Positions 44,388-52,791 of a DNA stretch of 64,000 nt are shown here, one piece after another. Made by a program: the position numbers and the translations under genes. The stretch is taken from the NCBI GenBank assembly GCA_037200525.1, contig JBBCGG010000001.1, positions 4,456,501 through 4,520,500 on the forward strand, in the 5' to 3' direction. Below the pieces are notes generated by a model, which was given only the letters and a program-made list of their open reading frames with translations, had not been told where the DNA came from and searched no databases. Position 1 is the first letter of the stretch, and the number at the start of each line of letters is the position of its first letter. The DNA is from Methylocella sp. Its GTDB lineage: Bacteria; Pseudomonadota; Alphaproteobacteria; Rhizobiales; Beijerinckiaceae.

Positions 44388-44936
44388 TCAAACGCTCATG
44401 TGCCGCAGCCACTCGCCGAAATAGGCCCCGATCGACGCCAGCGCCAGCCCGGCGACGACGTAAAGCGAAATCTCGAACCATGTCCCCATCGGAAAATCGA
44501 AGGCTTTGACGCAGAGAACGAGGCCCGCGAAAATAATTTGCACCAAAGTGTTCAGCTTCGATATCAACAGCGGCCTGACCTCCAGCGGCTTGTCCAGAAA
44601 CCACGACATCATGAAGGCGGCAACGATCACCATGTCGCGCGCGACGACGATGATGGCGATCGTCGCCGGCAGAACCCCGACGATGGCCAGCGCCACATAA
44701 ATGGAGACGAGCAACGCCTTGTCGGCCAAAGGGTCGAGATAAGCGCCAAGCTGCGTGCGAAGATCGAAGGTTTTCGCGATCCAGCCGTCGAGACCGTCGG
44801 ATATCCCGGCGATGATGAAGCAGACGCAGGCCTCTTTCCAGCGTTGCGAGGCGATCAACGCGATAATGACCGGGACGAGCGCAAGACGCCCCAGCGTGAT
44901 CAGATTCGGAAGACTGCCATATTGGGAGAAATTCAT
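44388..44936 (-). CDS. pgsA: CDP-alcohol phosphatidyltransferase, probably phosphatidylglycerophosphate synthase
   Basis: A 182-residue membrane enzyme that joins CDP-diacylglycerol to an alcohol. The catalytic motif is SDGLDGWIAKTFDL followed by GAYLDPLADKAL, with the aspartates that bind metal and CDP. Four or more TM helices surround it. Length, the start NLITLGRLALVPVIIAL and its frequent place near perM/hdaA support PgsA (glycerol-3-phosphate as acceptor), but a related CDP-alcohol transferase cannot be fully excluded. It is divergent from purM across 280 bp, in which I see nothing but a likely promoter. Confidence 0.82.
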   Translation of the reverse strand: MNFSQYGSLPNLITLGRLALVPVIIALIASQRWKEACVCFIIAGISDGLDGWIAKTFDLRTQLGAYLDPLADKALLVSIYVALAIVGVLPATIAIIVVARDMVIVAAFMMSWFLDKPLEVRPLLISKLNTLVQIIFAGLVLCVKAFDFPMGTWFEISLYVVAGLALASIGAYFGEWLRHMSV

Positions 44937-45216
44937 TCCATTTTGATGGGGTTACTGCGTCCGAGGCCTCCGAATCACGTCAAATTAGCATGGGCGAGGC
45001 CTAATCCATAGCTGGCGGGTTCGCCTTGGTCGGTCGTCCAGGCGGCCAAAGCCGGGAAGTTTGCGAAGCGCTGGCCTTGCTCGTTGCATGCCGCGAAATC
45101 GGAGGCGCAGGGCGAAACAGCAGGACAAAAACTGACGTCGATGCTGCGATCCGGCCGCAGATCTTGCTTTGCCGCGCGAGAGGCGCTAGCCCTGGCGTCT
45201 TATTGCTGGGACAAAC

Positions 45217-46281
45217 ATGACCGAAAAGAGCAGCCTCACCTACGCCGATGCGGGCGTTGACATCGACGTCAGCAACGCCTTGGTCGAAAGCATCAAGCCG
45301 CTTGTGCGCGCGACGCGGCGGCGCGGAGCCGACGCCGAAATCGGCGGCTTTGGCGGATTATTCGACCTCAAAGCGGCGGGTTTCGTCGATCCCATTCTCG
45401 TCGCCGCCAATGATGGGGTCGGAACCAAAGTCAGGATTGCCGTCGAGACCGGCATTCACGATACGATCGGCATCGATCTCGTCGCCATGTGCGTCAACGA
45501 TCTCATCGTGCAAGGCGCCGAGCCGCTGTTTTTCCTCGATTATTACGCCAGCGGCAAGTTGGACGGCGCCGTGGCCGCCACGGTCGTCAAAGGCATTGCG
45601 CGAGGCTGCATCGAGGCCGGCGCGGCCTTGATCGGCGGCGAAACCGCCCAAATGCCGGGCCTTTATGCCGGCGCCGATTATGATCTCGCCGGCTTTGCCG
45701 TCGGCGCCGTAGAGCGCGACAAAGTGCTGCCGCGAGCCGACGTCATCGAGGGCGATCGCCTGATTGGATTGCGATCCTCCGGCGTGCATTCGAACGGATT
45801 TTCGCTGGTCCGCAAAATTGTCGAGATCAGCTCCCTCCACTGGGGCGCGGCGGCGCCCTTTACGCAAGGCAAGAGCCTTGGCGAGGCGCTAATGACGCCA
45901 ACCCGGATTTACGTGAAGCCGGTTCTTGCCGTTCTGGCCGCGGGCGATGGCGTCAAAGCTTTGGCGCATGTCACCGGAGGCGGATTTCCCGAGAACGCGC
46001 CGCGCGTCTTGCCGCCGGACGTTTGCGCGGAAATCGATCTCTCCGCCATCCCAGTTCCATCTGTGTTCAGCTGGCTCGCCGCCACAGGCGGGGTCCGCGA
46101 GGCGGAGATGCTGCGCACATTCAATTGCGGCATCGGCATGATTCTGATCGCCAGCGCCGCGAGCGCCGACGCAGTCGTCAAAGTTCTGCGCGACGCCGGC
46201 GAAGAACCGGTGGCGCTTGGCCGCATCGTCAAAGGGAGCGAGGCCGAGCGAGTGAGCTATATTGGGCGGCTAGCCCTGTGA
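45217..46281 (+). CDS. purM: Phosphoribosylformylglycinamidine cyclo-ligase
   Basis: A 354-residue AIR synthetase, the fifth step of purine synthesis, closing FGAM to aminoimidazole ribonucleotide with ATP. Family marks are [16 protein letters not shown] at the start, GFGGLFDL, the [11 protein letters not shown] segment, [13 protein letters not shown] and [10 protein letters not shown]. The ATG at 45217 matches the family start. Its stop codon overlaps the GTG start of purN by four bases, a standard purMN arrangement. It is divergent from the pgsA-like gene. Confidence 0.97.
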   Translation: MTEKSSLTYADAGVDIDVSNALVESIKPLVRATRRRGADAEIGGFGGLFDLKAAGFVDPILVAANDGVGTKVRIAVETGIHDTIGIDLVAMCVNDLIVQGAEPLFFLDYYASGKLDGAVAATVVKGIARGCIEAGAALIGGETAQMPGLYAGADYDLAGFAVGAVERDKVLPRADVIEGDRLIGLRSSGVHSNGFSLVRKIVEISSLHWGAAAPFTQGKSLGEALMTPTRIYVKPVLAVLAAGDGVKALAHVTGGGFPENAPRVLPPDVCAEIDLSAIPVPSVFSWLAATGGVREAEMLRTFNCGIGMILIASAASADAVVKVLRDAGEEPVALGRIVKGSEAERVSYIGRLAL

Positions 46282-46934
46282 CTTTCAGGCGCAAGCGCAC
46301 GGCGGTTTTGATCTCCGGGCGCGGCTCCAACATGCAAGCCTTGGTCGAGCGCGCGCGGGTTCCGACTTTCCCCGCCGAAATCGCCCTCGTCCTATCAAAC
46401 CGGCCGGAAGCGCAGGGGTTGGCGTTTGCGCGCGAAAACGGCATCGCCTGCGCCGCAGTCGATCATAAGATTCACGCCGGACGCGAAGATTTCGAGCGCT
46501 CGATGCAAGCTCTGCTCGAGCTGCATCGGATCGAGTATATCTGCCTCGCCGGCTTCATGCGCTTGCTGACCCCCTGGTTCATCGGCGAATGGCGAGGCCG
46601 GATGCTGAACATCCACCCGGCTCTCCTTCCCGCCTATCGGGGTCTTGATACTCATGCGCGCGCTTTGGCCGACGGAGTGAAAATTCACGGCTGCACAGTT
46701 CATTTCGTCGTTCCCGCCATGGACGAGGGACCAATCGTGGCGCAAGCCGCCGTGGCGGTGCAGGACGCCGACACCCCGGATTCGCTGGGGCGCCGCGTGT
46801 TGGAGCAGGAACATCTCATCTATCCCGCGGCGCTCGAACGCCTCGCCAGCGGCCTCCTGCACATCCAGGGGAACCGGGTCTTTTCGGACGAGCCGGCCAT
46901 CGCGCTTTCCCCATTGCGCAATCCGCCTGCGTAA
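46278..46934 (+). CDS. purN: Phosphoribosylglycinamide formyltransferase
   Basis: A 218-residue GAR transformylase that uses 10-formyl-THF in the third step of purine synthesis. Visible motifs are the phosphate-binding [13 protein letters not shown], the loop [10 protein letters not shown] and the catalytic region [17 protein letters not shown] with Asn and His, and [14 protein letters not shown] with the catalytic Asp further on. The start is a GTG at 46278 that overlaps the purM stop (GTGA), so the genes are translationally coupled. Confidence 0.96.
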   Translation: MTFRRKRTAVLISGRGSNMQALVERARVPTFPAEIALVLSNRPEAQGLAFARENGIACAAVDHKIHAGREDFERSMQALLELHRIEYICLAGFMRLLTPWFIGEWRGRMLNIHPALLPAYRGLDTHARALADGVKIHGCTVHFVVPAMDEGPIVAQAAVAVQDADTPDSLGRRVLEQEHLIYPAALERLASGLLHIQGNRVFSDEPAIALSPLRNPPA

Positions 46935-46968
46935 ATTTCGCGGCTGCCGGTTCAGCCACCCAAGAACT

Positions 46969-47001
46969 TGACAAGATTTATGTACTAACAGAAATATAAT
47001 C
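46969..47001 (+). promoter_or_regulatory. Possible promoter region of the ssu operon
   Basis: TTGACA (46969-46974) and TATAAT (46996-47001) occur in an AT-rich 35-bp segment, 67 bp before ssuA. The spacing of 21 bases is too long for a classical sigma-70 promoter, so only one of the boxes may be real, or an activator such as CysB may be needed. Confidence 0.3.
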
Positions 47002-47067
47002 CGTGGTGCGGGTTCGATCCTTCGGGTTTTGTTCGCCGTGCGCAGGGCGTTGACCGAGGATCACAGC

Positions 47068-48030
47068 ATGCGGCGCAGATATTTCCTAAAGAGCGTGGTC
47101 GGCGCCGCCGCCGCAAGCCTCCTTCCCATCGCGAACGCAGCCAGCGCGGCGGCGCTGACGGAAATCCGCATAGGCTACCAAAAGTCCGGCATATTTCCCG
47201 CCGTAAAGCGGCGCGGAACCTTGGAAGCCGCGTTCAAAGCGCAAAATATCGCCATCAAATGGATTGAGTTCGCCTTTGGGCCGCCGATCCTCGAAGGTAT
47301 CGCCACGGGCAATGTGGACTTCGGCTACACCGGCGACGCGCCGCCGATCTTCGCTCAGGCGGCGGGCGCCAATCTGCTCTATGTCGCGGCGCTGCCTGAT
47401 CATGCGGCGGAAGGGATCGTTGTTCACGAAGACTCAAGCATTCAAACCATCGCCGACCTGAAAGGCAAGAAGGTCGGCCTCGCGAAAGCATCGAGCGCCC
47501 ATAACACCACGGCTGCGGCGCTCGAAAAGGCGGGTCTCTCATTTCGTGACATCAATCCGGTCTACCTGCCGCCCGCCGACGCGGTCGCCGCCTTCGCGCG
47601 CGGCAGCATCGACGCCTGGACGGTATGGGACCCCTACCTCGCCCTCGCCCAGAAAGGCAAGGTGCGCGTCATCGCCTATGATACTGACGTAGAACGACCA
47701 AATGGCTTCTTCCTCGCCGGCAAGAGTTTCACGCAATCGCATCCAGACCTCGTGACGCAACTCAACGACGCTTTCGCGCAGGAACTCGAATGGGCGCGCG
47801 GACATCGCGCGGAACTGGCGCAGGCGATCCACGAGGCGACCGGCGTCGATCTCGACGCGCTGCTCCAGGCGGAGCAGCGCTCGAGCCTGACAATCGTTCC
47901 GCTCAACGACGCCATCATCGCCAACCAGCAGACAGTCGCCGATCGCTTCTACAAGCTTGGGCTCATCCCGAACCAGCTCACTGTGCGTGACATCGTCTGG
48001 AATTGGACTCCGAGTTTGAAAGCCGGCTGA
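47068..48030 (+). CDS. ssuA: Aliphatic sulfonate ABC transporter substrate-binding protein
   Basis: A 320-residue periplasmic binding protein of the SsuA/nitrate-taurine family. The signal peptide (YFLKSVVGAAAASLLPIANA) follows a short RRR start that could be Tat-like. The binding domain begins EIRIGYQKSGIFPAVKRRG, with FGPPILEGIATGNVDFGYTG and DAWTVWDPYLALA typical of sulfonate binders. ATG 47068 is 7 bases after GAGGA. It heads ssuA-ssuC-ssuB; the sulfonate monooxygenase SsuD is not in the window, so either it is elsewhere or the substrate differs. Confidence 0.9.
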   Translation: MRRRYFLKSVVGAAAASLLPIANAASAAALTEIRIGYQKSGIFPAVKRRGTLEAAFKAQNIAIKWIEFAFGPPILEGIATGNVDFGYTGDAPPIFAQAAGANLLYVAALPDHAAEGIVVHEDSSIQTIADLKGKKVGLAKASSAHNTTAAALEKAGLSFRDINPVYLPPADAVAAFARGSIDAWTVWDPYLALAQKGKVRVIAYDTDVERPNGFFLAGKSFTQSHPDLVTQLNDAFAQELEWARGHRAELAQAIHEATGVDLDALLQAEQRSSLTIVPLNDAIIANQQTVADRFYKLGLIPNQLTVRDIVWNWTPSLKAG

Positions 48031-48032
48031 CC

Positions 48033-48869
48033 ATGAGCTATCCGCCTTCCTCCCTCGAGGCAGCCCGTCCGCTTTTTCTGTCCCGAAAGAGCGCGCAGCT
48101 TTTTGCGCGCTTGCGCCGTTCCAACGCGTTGGCCTGGGCGCTTCCCGCGTTGCTTCTCGCGTTCTGGCAGGCGAGCGCTTCATTGGGCTTTCTGGCGAAT
48201 AATATTCTGCCGGCTCCGGCGGCGGTGGTGTTGGCCGGATGGAAGCTCGCGGTCTCGGGAGAGCTCGCCAAAAACGTCGGAATCAGTTTTTTGCGCGCGA
48301 TGGCGGGCCTTGTCGTTGGCGGCGGGATTGGATTCGCCTTCGGGCTCGCCAACGGTCTATCAAGACTAAGCGAAAAACTTACCGACACGACATTGCAGAT
48401 GGCGCGCAACATTCCCCATCTGGCGCTGATCCCTCTGGTCATCCTGTGGTTTGGCATCGAGGAGCAAGCCAAGCTGTTCCTCGTCGCCCTTGGGGTATTT
48501 TTCCCGATTTATATCAATACGCTGCACGGCATACGCAATGTTGACCCTCAACTCGTGGAAATGGGCCGCAACTATGGCCTGACGACGCCCGCGCTGCTGC
48601 GCCGAGTCATTTTTCCCGGCGCCCTGCCCTCGATCCTCGTTGGCCTCCGTTATGGTCTGGGCATCATGTGGCTAACCTTGATCGTCGCCGAAACCATCGC
48701 CGCGCAATCTGGCATCGGCTATATGGCGATGCAGGCGCGCGAGTTCATGCAGACCGATATCGTCGTCTTTTCGATCCTGATCTATGCGGCGCTGGGCAAG
48801 CTCGCGGATTCGACGGCTCGCCTCATTGAAACGAGATGCCTCGCCTGGCACCCGGCTTTCCAGGACTGA
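48033..48869 (+). CDS. ssuC: Aliphatic sulfonate ABC transporter permease
   Basis: A 278-residue inner-membrane permease with about six TM helices. The family EAA-type loop is [26 protein letters not shown], typical of SsuC/TauC/NrtB permeases. It starts 2 bp after ssuA and is followed by ssuB. With SsuA and SsuB it should import alkanesulfonates as sulfur source. The substrate is inferred from the binding protein. Confidence 0.9.
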   Translation: MSYPPSSLEAARPLFLSRKSAQLFARLRRSNALAWALPALLLAFWQASASLGFLANNILPAPAAVVLAGWKLAVSGELAKNVGISFLRAMAGLVVGGGIGFAFGLANGLSRLSEKLTDTTLQMARNIPHLALIPLVILWFGIEEQAKLFLVALGVFFPIYINTLHGIRNVDPQLVEMGRNYGLTTPALLRRVIFPGALPSILVGLRYGLGIMWLTLIVAETIAAQSGIGYMAMQAREFMQTDIVVFSILIYAALGKLADSTARLIETRCLAWHPAFQD

Positions 48870-48876
48870 GATCGCT

Positions 48877-49662
48877 TTGTCATCGCCTATCCTCTCTCCA
48901 GATCGCGCGATAGCGGCCGAAGGATCCTTTGGCGGAGCGTCGTTGACCGTTCGCGGCCTTGGTAAAAGCTTTGGCGCGACGCAAGTCCTGCGCAGCCTCG
49001 ATCTCGATGTGCCGGCCGGTCAATTCATCGCCATCGTCGGGCGCAGCGGCAGCGGCAAGAGCACTTTGCTTCGCCTCATCGCCGGCCTCGACGAGCCGAG
49101 CGAAGGGCGGTTGCGCTTTGATGACGGGTCTGCGGCAGATACCAGCCAAAGCCTCGTGCGCGTCATGTTTCAAGAGCCGCGGCTGCTGCCTTGGGCGCGC
49201 ATCGCGGCCAATGTCGAGATTGGGCTTGGCGCGGCCAGCAGCTCGCCGCAGACGCGTCAACGTGTGCTTGAAACGCTTAAGGCCGTTGGCCTCGCAGAGC
49301 GCGCGGACGAGTGGCCTTCGGTGCTGTCCGGCGGCCAAAAACAACGCGTGGCGCTGGCCCGCGCGCTGATCAGCCGGCCGCGCCTGCTGGCTTTCGATGA
49401 ACCGCTTGGCGCGCTCGACGCGCTGACGCGGATCGAGATGCAGCGTCTTTTGGAGCGGATCTGGCTGCGCGACAGTTTCACCGCCATCCTCGTCACGCAT
49501 GACGTGATGGAGGCTCTGACTCTGGCGGATCGCGTTTTGATGATCGAGGACGGCCGCATCTCGCTCGACCTTATCGTAGATCTGCCGCGCCCGCGTCGGC
49601 GCGGATCGGCGGAGCTGGCGAAGCTCGAGGAAAGCATCCTCGACCGGCTGCTTGGCGAGTAG
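48877..49662 (+). CDS. ssuB: Aliphatic sulfonate ABC transporter ATP-binding protein
   Basis: A 261-residue ATPase of the SsuB/TauB group. Walker A is [16 protein letters not shown], the Q-loop region is [14 protein letters not shown] (typical of this group), the signature [15 protein letters not shown] and Walker [13 protein letters not shown], with the switch VTHDVMEA. The likely start is a TTG at 48877, eight bases after the ssuC stop; the in-frame sequence upstream overlaps ssuC. It closes the ssuACB unit. Confidence 0.92.
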   Translation: MSSPILSPDRAIAAEGSFGGASLTVRGLGKSFGATQVLRSLDLDVPAGQFIAIVGRSGSGKSTLLRLIAGLDEPSEGRLRFDDGSAADTSQSLVRVMFQEPRLLPWARIAANVEIGLGAASSSPQTRQRVLETLKAVGLAERADEWPSVLSGGQKQRVALARALISRPRLLAFDEPLGALDALTRIEMQRLLERIWLRDSFTAILVTHDVMEALTLADRVLMIEDGRISLDLIVDLPRPRRRGSAELAKLEESILDRLLGE

Positions 49663-49801
49663 TTTCTGCCCGATCTTGTTACCTGAGAGGCCGCGTTAAG
49701 AAGCGGAGTTTCAGGTGAAGACCAAAGCGTTACAGATATATCTTCGCGTATCCGTTCAGAATTGTCGCGGCGCAAATATGCGCCGCGTCCAAGCGAGTTC
49801 C

Positions 49802-50224
49802 TTAACCGACGATTTCGTTGCCGGAAAACCATTGCGCGATCTCGATCGCCGCGGTCTCCGACGCATCGGAGCCGTGTCCCGAATTCTCGCCCACCGAAAG
49901 CGCGAATTCCTTGCGGATCGTGCCGGGAGCGGCTTTGGCGGGGTCCGTCGCCCCCAGCACATCGCGATATTTCTTAATGGCGTCTTCGCCTTCAAGCACC
50001 TGCACGACGACGGGGCCGCTGATCATCGTCTCGACGAGCTCGCCGAAGAACGGACGCGCGCTGTGCACGGCATAAAAAGTTTCAGCCTGGGCGCGCGTGA
50101 TGCGAACCCGCTTTTGCGCAACAATGCGCAGGCCAGCCTTCTCGATCAGGGCGTTGATCGCGCCGGTGAGATTGCGCCGCGTTGCGTCCGGCTTGAGAAT
50201 TGAGAAAGTGCGTTCGATCGCCAT
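49802..50224 (-). CDS. ndk: Nucleoside diphosphate kinase
   Basis: A 140-residue NDP kinase that balances nucleoside triphosphates by a phosphohistidine intermediate. The active-site histidine is in [10 protein letters not shown] near residue 117, the start [17 protein letters not shown] is canonical, and the protein has the usual Arg and Lys residues (KPDA, TIRKEF). The ATG at 50224 begins the family start; the in-frame upstream start at 50242 only adds six residues. The gene is divergent from oxyR. Confidence 0.97.
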   Translation of the reverse strand: MAIERTFSILKPDATRRNLTGAINALIEKAGLRIVAQKRVRITRAQAETFYAVHSARPFFGELVETMISGPVVVQVLEGEDAIKKYRDVLGATDPAKAAPGTIRKEFALSVGENSGHGSDASETAAIEIAQWFSGNEIVG

Positions 50225-50374
50225 GGCGCGGTCATCCTTCAATGCGAAATTGCTAGAGGTGCGCCGCTTATAGAGGCCTCGACGCGGGCGGGCAAGCCGC
50301 CGCGACGCTCACGCCTCAATCCCTTAATGTAGAGCGCCGATTGCTTCCTTGAACAGGCTTGATATTGCTATGCT

Positions 50375-51292
50375 ATGAATTTGCGCGATCTTCGTTACAT
50401 CATCAAAGTTGCCGATCTCAAACATTTCGGCCGCGCCGCTACGGCGTGCCACGTGAGCCAGCCGACCCTCAGCGGACAGATTCTGAAATTGGAGGAAGAA
50501 CTCGGCGTCGCGATTTTCGAGCGGGTCGGGAAATCCCTGACGACGACCGCTGCGGGCGAAATGATTTTGGCTCACGCGCGACGCGCGGTGGCGGCGGCCG
50601 ATGATATCCTTATCTGCGCCAAGGCGAGTCGCGATCCCATGCTCGGGCCGCTGCGCGTTGGCGTCATTCCGACGCTAGCGCCCTATCTCATGCCATTCGT
50701 TCTGCCAGAGGCGCGGCGCGCGATGCCGCTGACGCCGCTGGCCCTGGTCGAGGATCTGACCGACCGGCTGATCGAACCCGTGCTGCAAGGCCAGCTCGAC
50801 GCCGCCATCATCGCCTCAGACCCGGAAAACGATGCGCTCGACATTGCGCCGCTGTTCGACGAACCGTTTTTTCTGGTTCTGCCGAACGATCATCCCTTGC
50901 GCGAGGTTGCTGTCGTCGATGCCGACGAAATCGATCCGCATCAGCTTCTGCTGCTGGCCGACGGGCATTGCCTGCGCGATCAGGCGCTCGAATTATGCCA
51001 GCATGCCAATCTGCGCGAAGACGGCATGGCCGATATGCGCGCGACGAGTCTCCAAACTTTGCTGCATATGGCCGCCGCCGGTTATGGAATCACCTTGATG
51101 CCGGGCCTGGCGCTTCTCGATGAGCATCCGTTGCCGGGCGACCTGATCTCGCGCCGGCTGCGCGGGCCACATACGTCGCGATTGATTCGCATGATTTCGC
51201 GGCCGACTCATCCGCGCCGCGCGGCGATCGAAGCGTTGACGAAACTCATCCGAGCGTGCATTCCGGAGGCTCTGCACAAGCCTCCGGGATGA
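50375..51292 (+). CDS. oxyR: Hydrogen peroxide-sensing LysR regulator OxyR
   Basis: A 305-residue LysR-type regulator. The winged helix-turn-helix is AATACHVSQPTLSGQILKLE near residues 21-40. The redox cysteines are Cys199 (ADGHCLRD) and Cys208 (LELCQH), at the same positions as in E. coli OxyR, so disulfide switching by hydrogen peroxide is expected. It is convergent with ahpC-ahpD, the classic target, and an ATAG-N7-CTAT sequence lies upstream of ahpC. No strong ribosome-binding site precedes the ATG at 50375. Confidence 0.93.
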   Translation: MNLRDLRYIIKVADLKHFGRAATACHVSQPTLSGQILKLEEELGVAIFERVGKSLTTTAAGEMILAHARRAVAAADDILICAKASRDPMLGPLRVGVIPTLAPYLMPFVLPEARRAMPLTPLALVEDLTDRLIEPVLQGQLDAAIIASDPENDALDIAPLFDEPFFLVLPNDHPLREVAVVDADEIDPHQLLLLADGHCLRDQALELCQHANLREDGMADMRATSLQTLLHMAAAGYGITLMPGLALLDEHPLPGDLISRRLRGPHTSRLIRMISRPTHPRRAAIEALTKLIRACIPEALHKPPG

Positions 51293-51304
51293 TCCTATTT
51301 TTTT
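51263..51304 (+). terminator. Terminator-like hairpin at the end of oxyR
   Basis: CCGGAGGC (51263-51270) and GCCTCCGG (51280-51287) form an 8-bp stem inside the last oxyR codons, followed after 10 bases by seven T (51298-51304). The T run is further from the stem than usual and overlaps the end of the convergent ahpD, so efficiency is uncertain. Confidence 0.5.
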
Positions 51305-51839
51305 AAGCGAGGGCGGGGAGCGCCGCCGCCTCAAGCGCGACGGCCGTCGACTGCACGATGGCGGCAAAACGCACCGCCGTCTGAATGGCTTCCTCGGTGA
51401 CGCCAGCCTCCATCAAGACCTTTTCATGCGCATCAATGCAGGCGCCGCAGCCGTTAATGGCTGACACCGCCAGGCACCAAAGCTCGAAATCGACCTTTGG
51501 GACGCCGGGATTGCCGATCACCGACATGCGGAGTTTGGCCGGCAGCGTCCGGTATGTCGGATTCGAGGTTAGATGAACAAAGCGATAATAGACATTGTTC
51601 ATCGCCATGATGGTCGCCGCCGCGCGCGCAGCGTCGCGGGCTTCCGGCGAGAGATGCGGCGTCGCCTCGCGATCGAAGGCCTCGACGACTTCGGCGTTCC
51701 GCGTGGCGAGCGCGCAGGCGAGAAGCAGGCCATATTTGGCCTGTGTTCCCAGACTCTCGTCATTGGCGAGCGAGCCGAGGTTCAGCCGCACATCCTTGGC
51801 GAAATCGGGCAGCTTGGCTTTCAAACTATCGATCGACAT
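51303..51839 (-). CDS. ahpD: Alkyl hydroperoxidase AhpD
   Basis: A 178-residue all-helical peroxidase and reductant of AhpC. The thioredoxin-like CxxC motif is [13 protein letters not shown] with Cys131, Cys134 and His138, one position from those of M. tuberculosis AhpD (130, 133, 137). The ATG at 51839 starts [16 protein letters not shown] as in the family. It follows ahpC after 7 bp on the same strand, so they form one operon that replaces the AhpF-dependent system. Confidence 0.94.
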   Translation of the reverse strand: MSIDSLKAKLPDFAKDVRLNLGSLANDESLGTQAKYGLLLACALATRNAEVVEAFDREATPHLSPEARDAARAAATIMAMNNVYYRFVHLTSNPTYRTLPAKLRMSVIGNPGVPKVDFELWCLAVSAINGCGACIDAHEKVLMEAGVTEEAIQTAVRFAAIVQSTAVALEAAALPALA

Positions 51840-51846
51840 GGAGAAC

Positions 51847-52401
51847 TCACGCGGCCTTGAGGACGTCGCCGCCAACTTCACGGTTGCAGGGGCACAATTC
51901 ATCCGTCTGCAAGGCGTCGAGAACGCGCAGCGTATCTTTCGGAGCGCGGCCGACGTTGAGATTGTTGGCATAGATGTGCTGAATGACGTTGTCCGGGTCG
52001 ACGATGAACGTATAGCGATAAGCGACCCCATCGGGGGACCTAACGCCAAGACCATCGATCAGGGAGCCGTTGGTGTCGCCAAACTGCCAGATCGGAAGCT
52101 TGGCGAGATCCTTGTGGTCGCGGCGCCAAGCGAGCTTGACGAATTCATTGTCGGTCGAGCCGCCAAGCACGACGGCGTCGCGATCCTCGAATTCGCTGCT
52201 CAGCCGGGCGAATTCGGCGATCTCGGTCGGGCAAACGAAGGTGAAATCTTTGGGATAGAAGAAAATGACCTTCCACTTGCCAGGAAAGCTATTTTCGGTG
52301 AGCGTCTCGAAAGCGCTTACGCCGTTTTCTTCATGATGCTCGAAGCCGGGCTTGACGCCGGTGACAGAGAAGCTCGGGATTTTCGATCCAATTCCAGCCA
52401 T
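51847..52401 (-). CDS. ahpC: Peroxiredoxin AhpC (AhpD-coupled type)
   Basis: A 184-residue 2-Cys peroxiredoxin that reduces hydrogen peroxide and organic peroxides. The peroxidatic Cys57 is in DFTFVCPTE; the C-terminal Cys170 and Cys172 are in ELCPCN, the three-cysteine layout of AhpC proteins that use AhpD as reductant. The start [18 protein letters not shown] is typical. An ATAG-N7-CTAT OxyR-like site lies about 90-105 bp upstream of the start, and oxyR is convergent with this operon. Confidence 0.95.
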   Translation of the reverse strand: MAGIGSKIPSFSVTGVKPGFEHHEENGVSAFETLTENSFPGKWKVIFFYPKDFTFVCPTEIAEFARLSSEFEDRDAVVLGGSTDNEFVKLAWRRDHKDLAKLPIWQFGDTNGSLIDGLGVRSPDGVAYRYTFIVDPDNVIQHIYANNLNVGRAPKDTLRVLDALQTDELCPCNREVGGDVLKAA

Positions 52402-52478
52402 TTATACTCTCCTTTAACAGCCTATCCGACTGAGATCCAAGAAATACAAAGACATATGCCGGATATCTAATTGATTAT

Positions 52479-52506
52479 ATAGATCGAAACCATAGCCTAT
52501 GCCTAT
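52479..52506 (-). promoter_or_regulatory. Candidate OxyR-binding site upstream of ahpC
   Basis: ATAG (52492-52495), seven bases, CTAT (52503-52506) is an exact ATAG-N7-CTAT half of the known OxyR tetrad, and a further ATAG-N7-CCAT (52479-52493) lies directly next to it with one mismatch. The two units are closer than in the classical 4-element site. The position 78-105 bp upstream of ahpC and the nearby oxyR gene support it. Confidence 0.55.
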
Positions 52507-52622
52507 GATTGAGGCTTAGGCGGCAAAACAGTACCATCGACGGCCTCGCGTTTGAGGGTCGATACTATGGAAACGCACAATGTCCACAATATGCCTCTGC
52601 TAGAATTGCGCAAAGCGGACGG

Positions 52623-52639
52623 GTTAGAATTCTTCTAAC
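52623..52639. promoter_or_regulatory. Perfect 17-bp palindrome resembling an Irr iron control element
   Basis: GTTAGAA-TTC-TTCTAAC is an exact inverted repeat. Apart from the outermost base pair it matches the rhizobial ICE pattern TTTAGAA-N3-TTCTAAA. It lies 153 bp upstream of the ABC-F gene and 222 bp upstream of ahpC. A real regulatory site is likely because of the symmetry; which protein binds is inferred. Confidence 0.45.
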
Positions 52640-52791
52640 TGATGTGATCAGCGTACGCGCTGAGCTTCCCTTGCTCCACGCGGCATTGCGTCGCGGCATA
52701 AGAATGGTGCGGGGCACAATCGGCTTGATTTTCTGCCGTTTCCGAGCGCGGCGTCTCTTGCAATGCAGCACAAGGCAAGCGACAAGCCCTC

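Larger units (their letters stand above)
52402..52791. other. Intergenic region between ahpC and the ABC-F gene
   Basis: About 390 bp between divergent genes. It carries an OxyR-type site near ahpC (52479-52506) and a perfect 7-3-7 palindrome (52623-52639) like an Irr iron control element, with a CTGAT-GTG-ATCAG palindrome beginning on its last base. A plus-strand open frame from 52509 runs into the ABC-F gene but shows no family resemblance. Confidence 0.5.

Noticed and set aside
45026-45220. Small open frame upstream of purM
   Set aside because: Ends at the purM start region, no family resemblance, likely promoter and leader sequence.
47009-47030. GGTTCGATCC, looks like a tRNA T-loop
   Set aside because: The flanking bases do not form a T-stem, and no anticodon arm or acceptor stem can be built around it; it lies in the ssuA leader.
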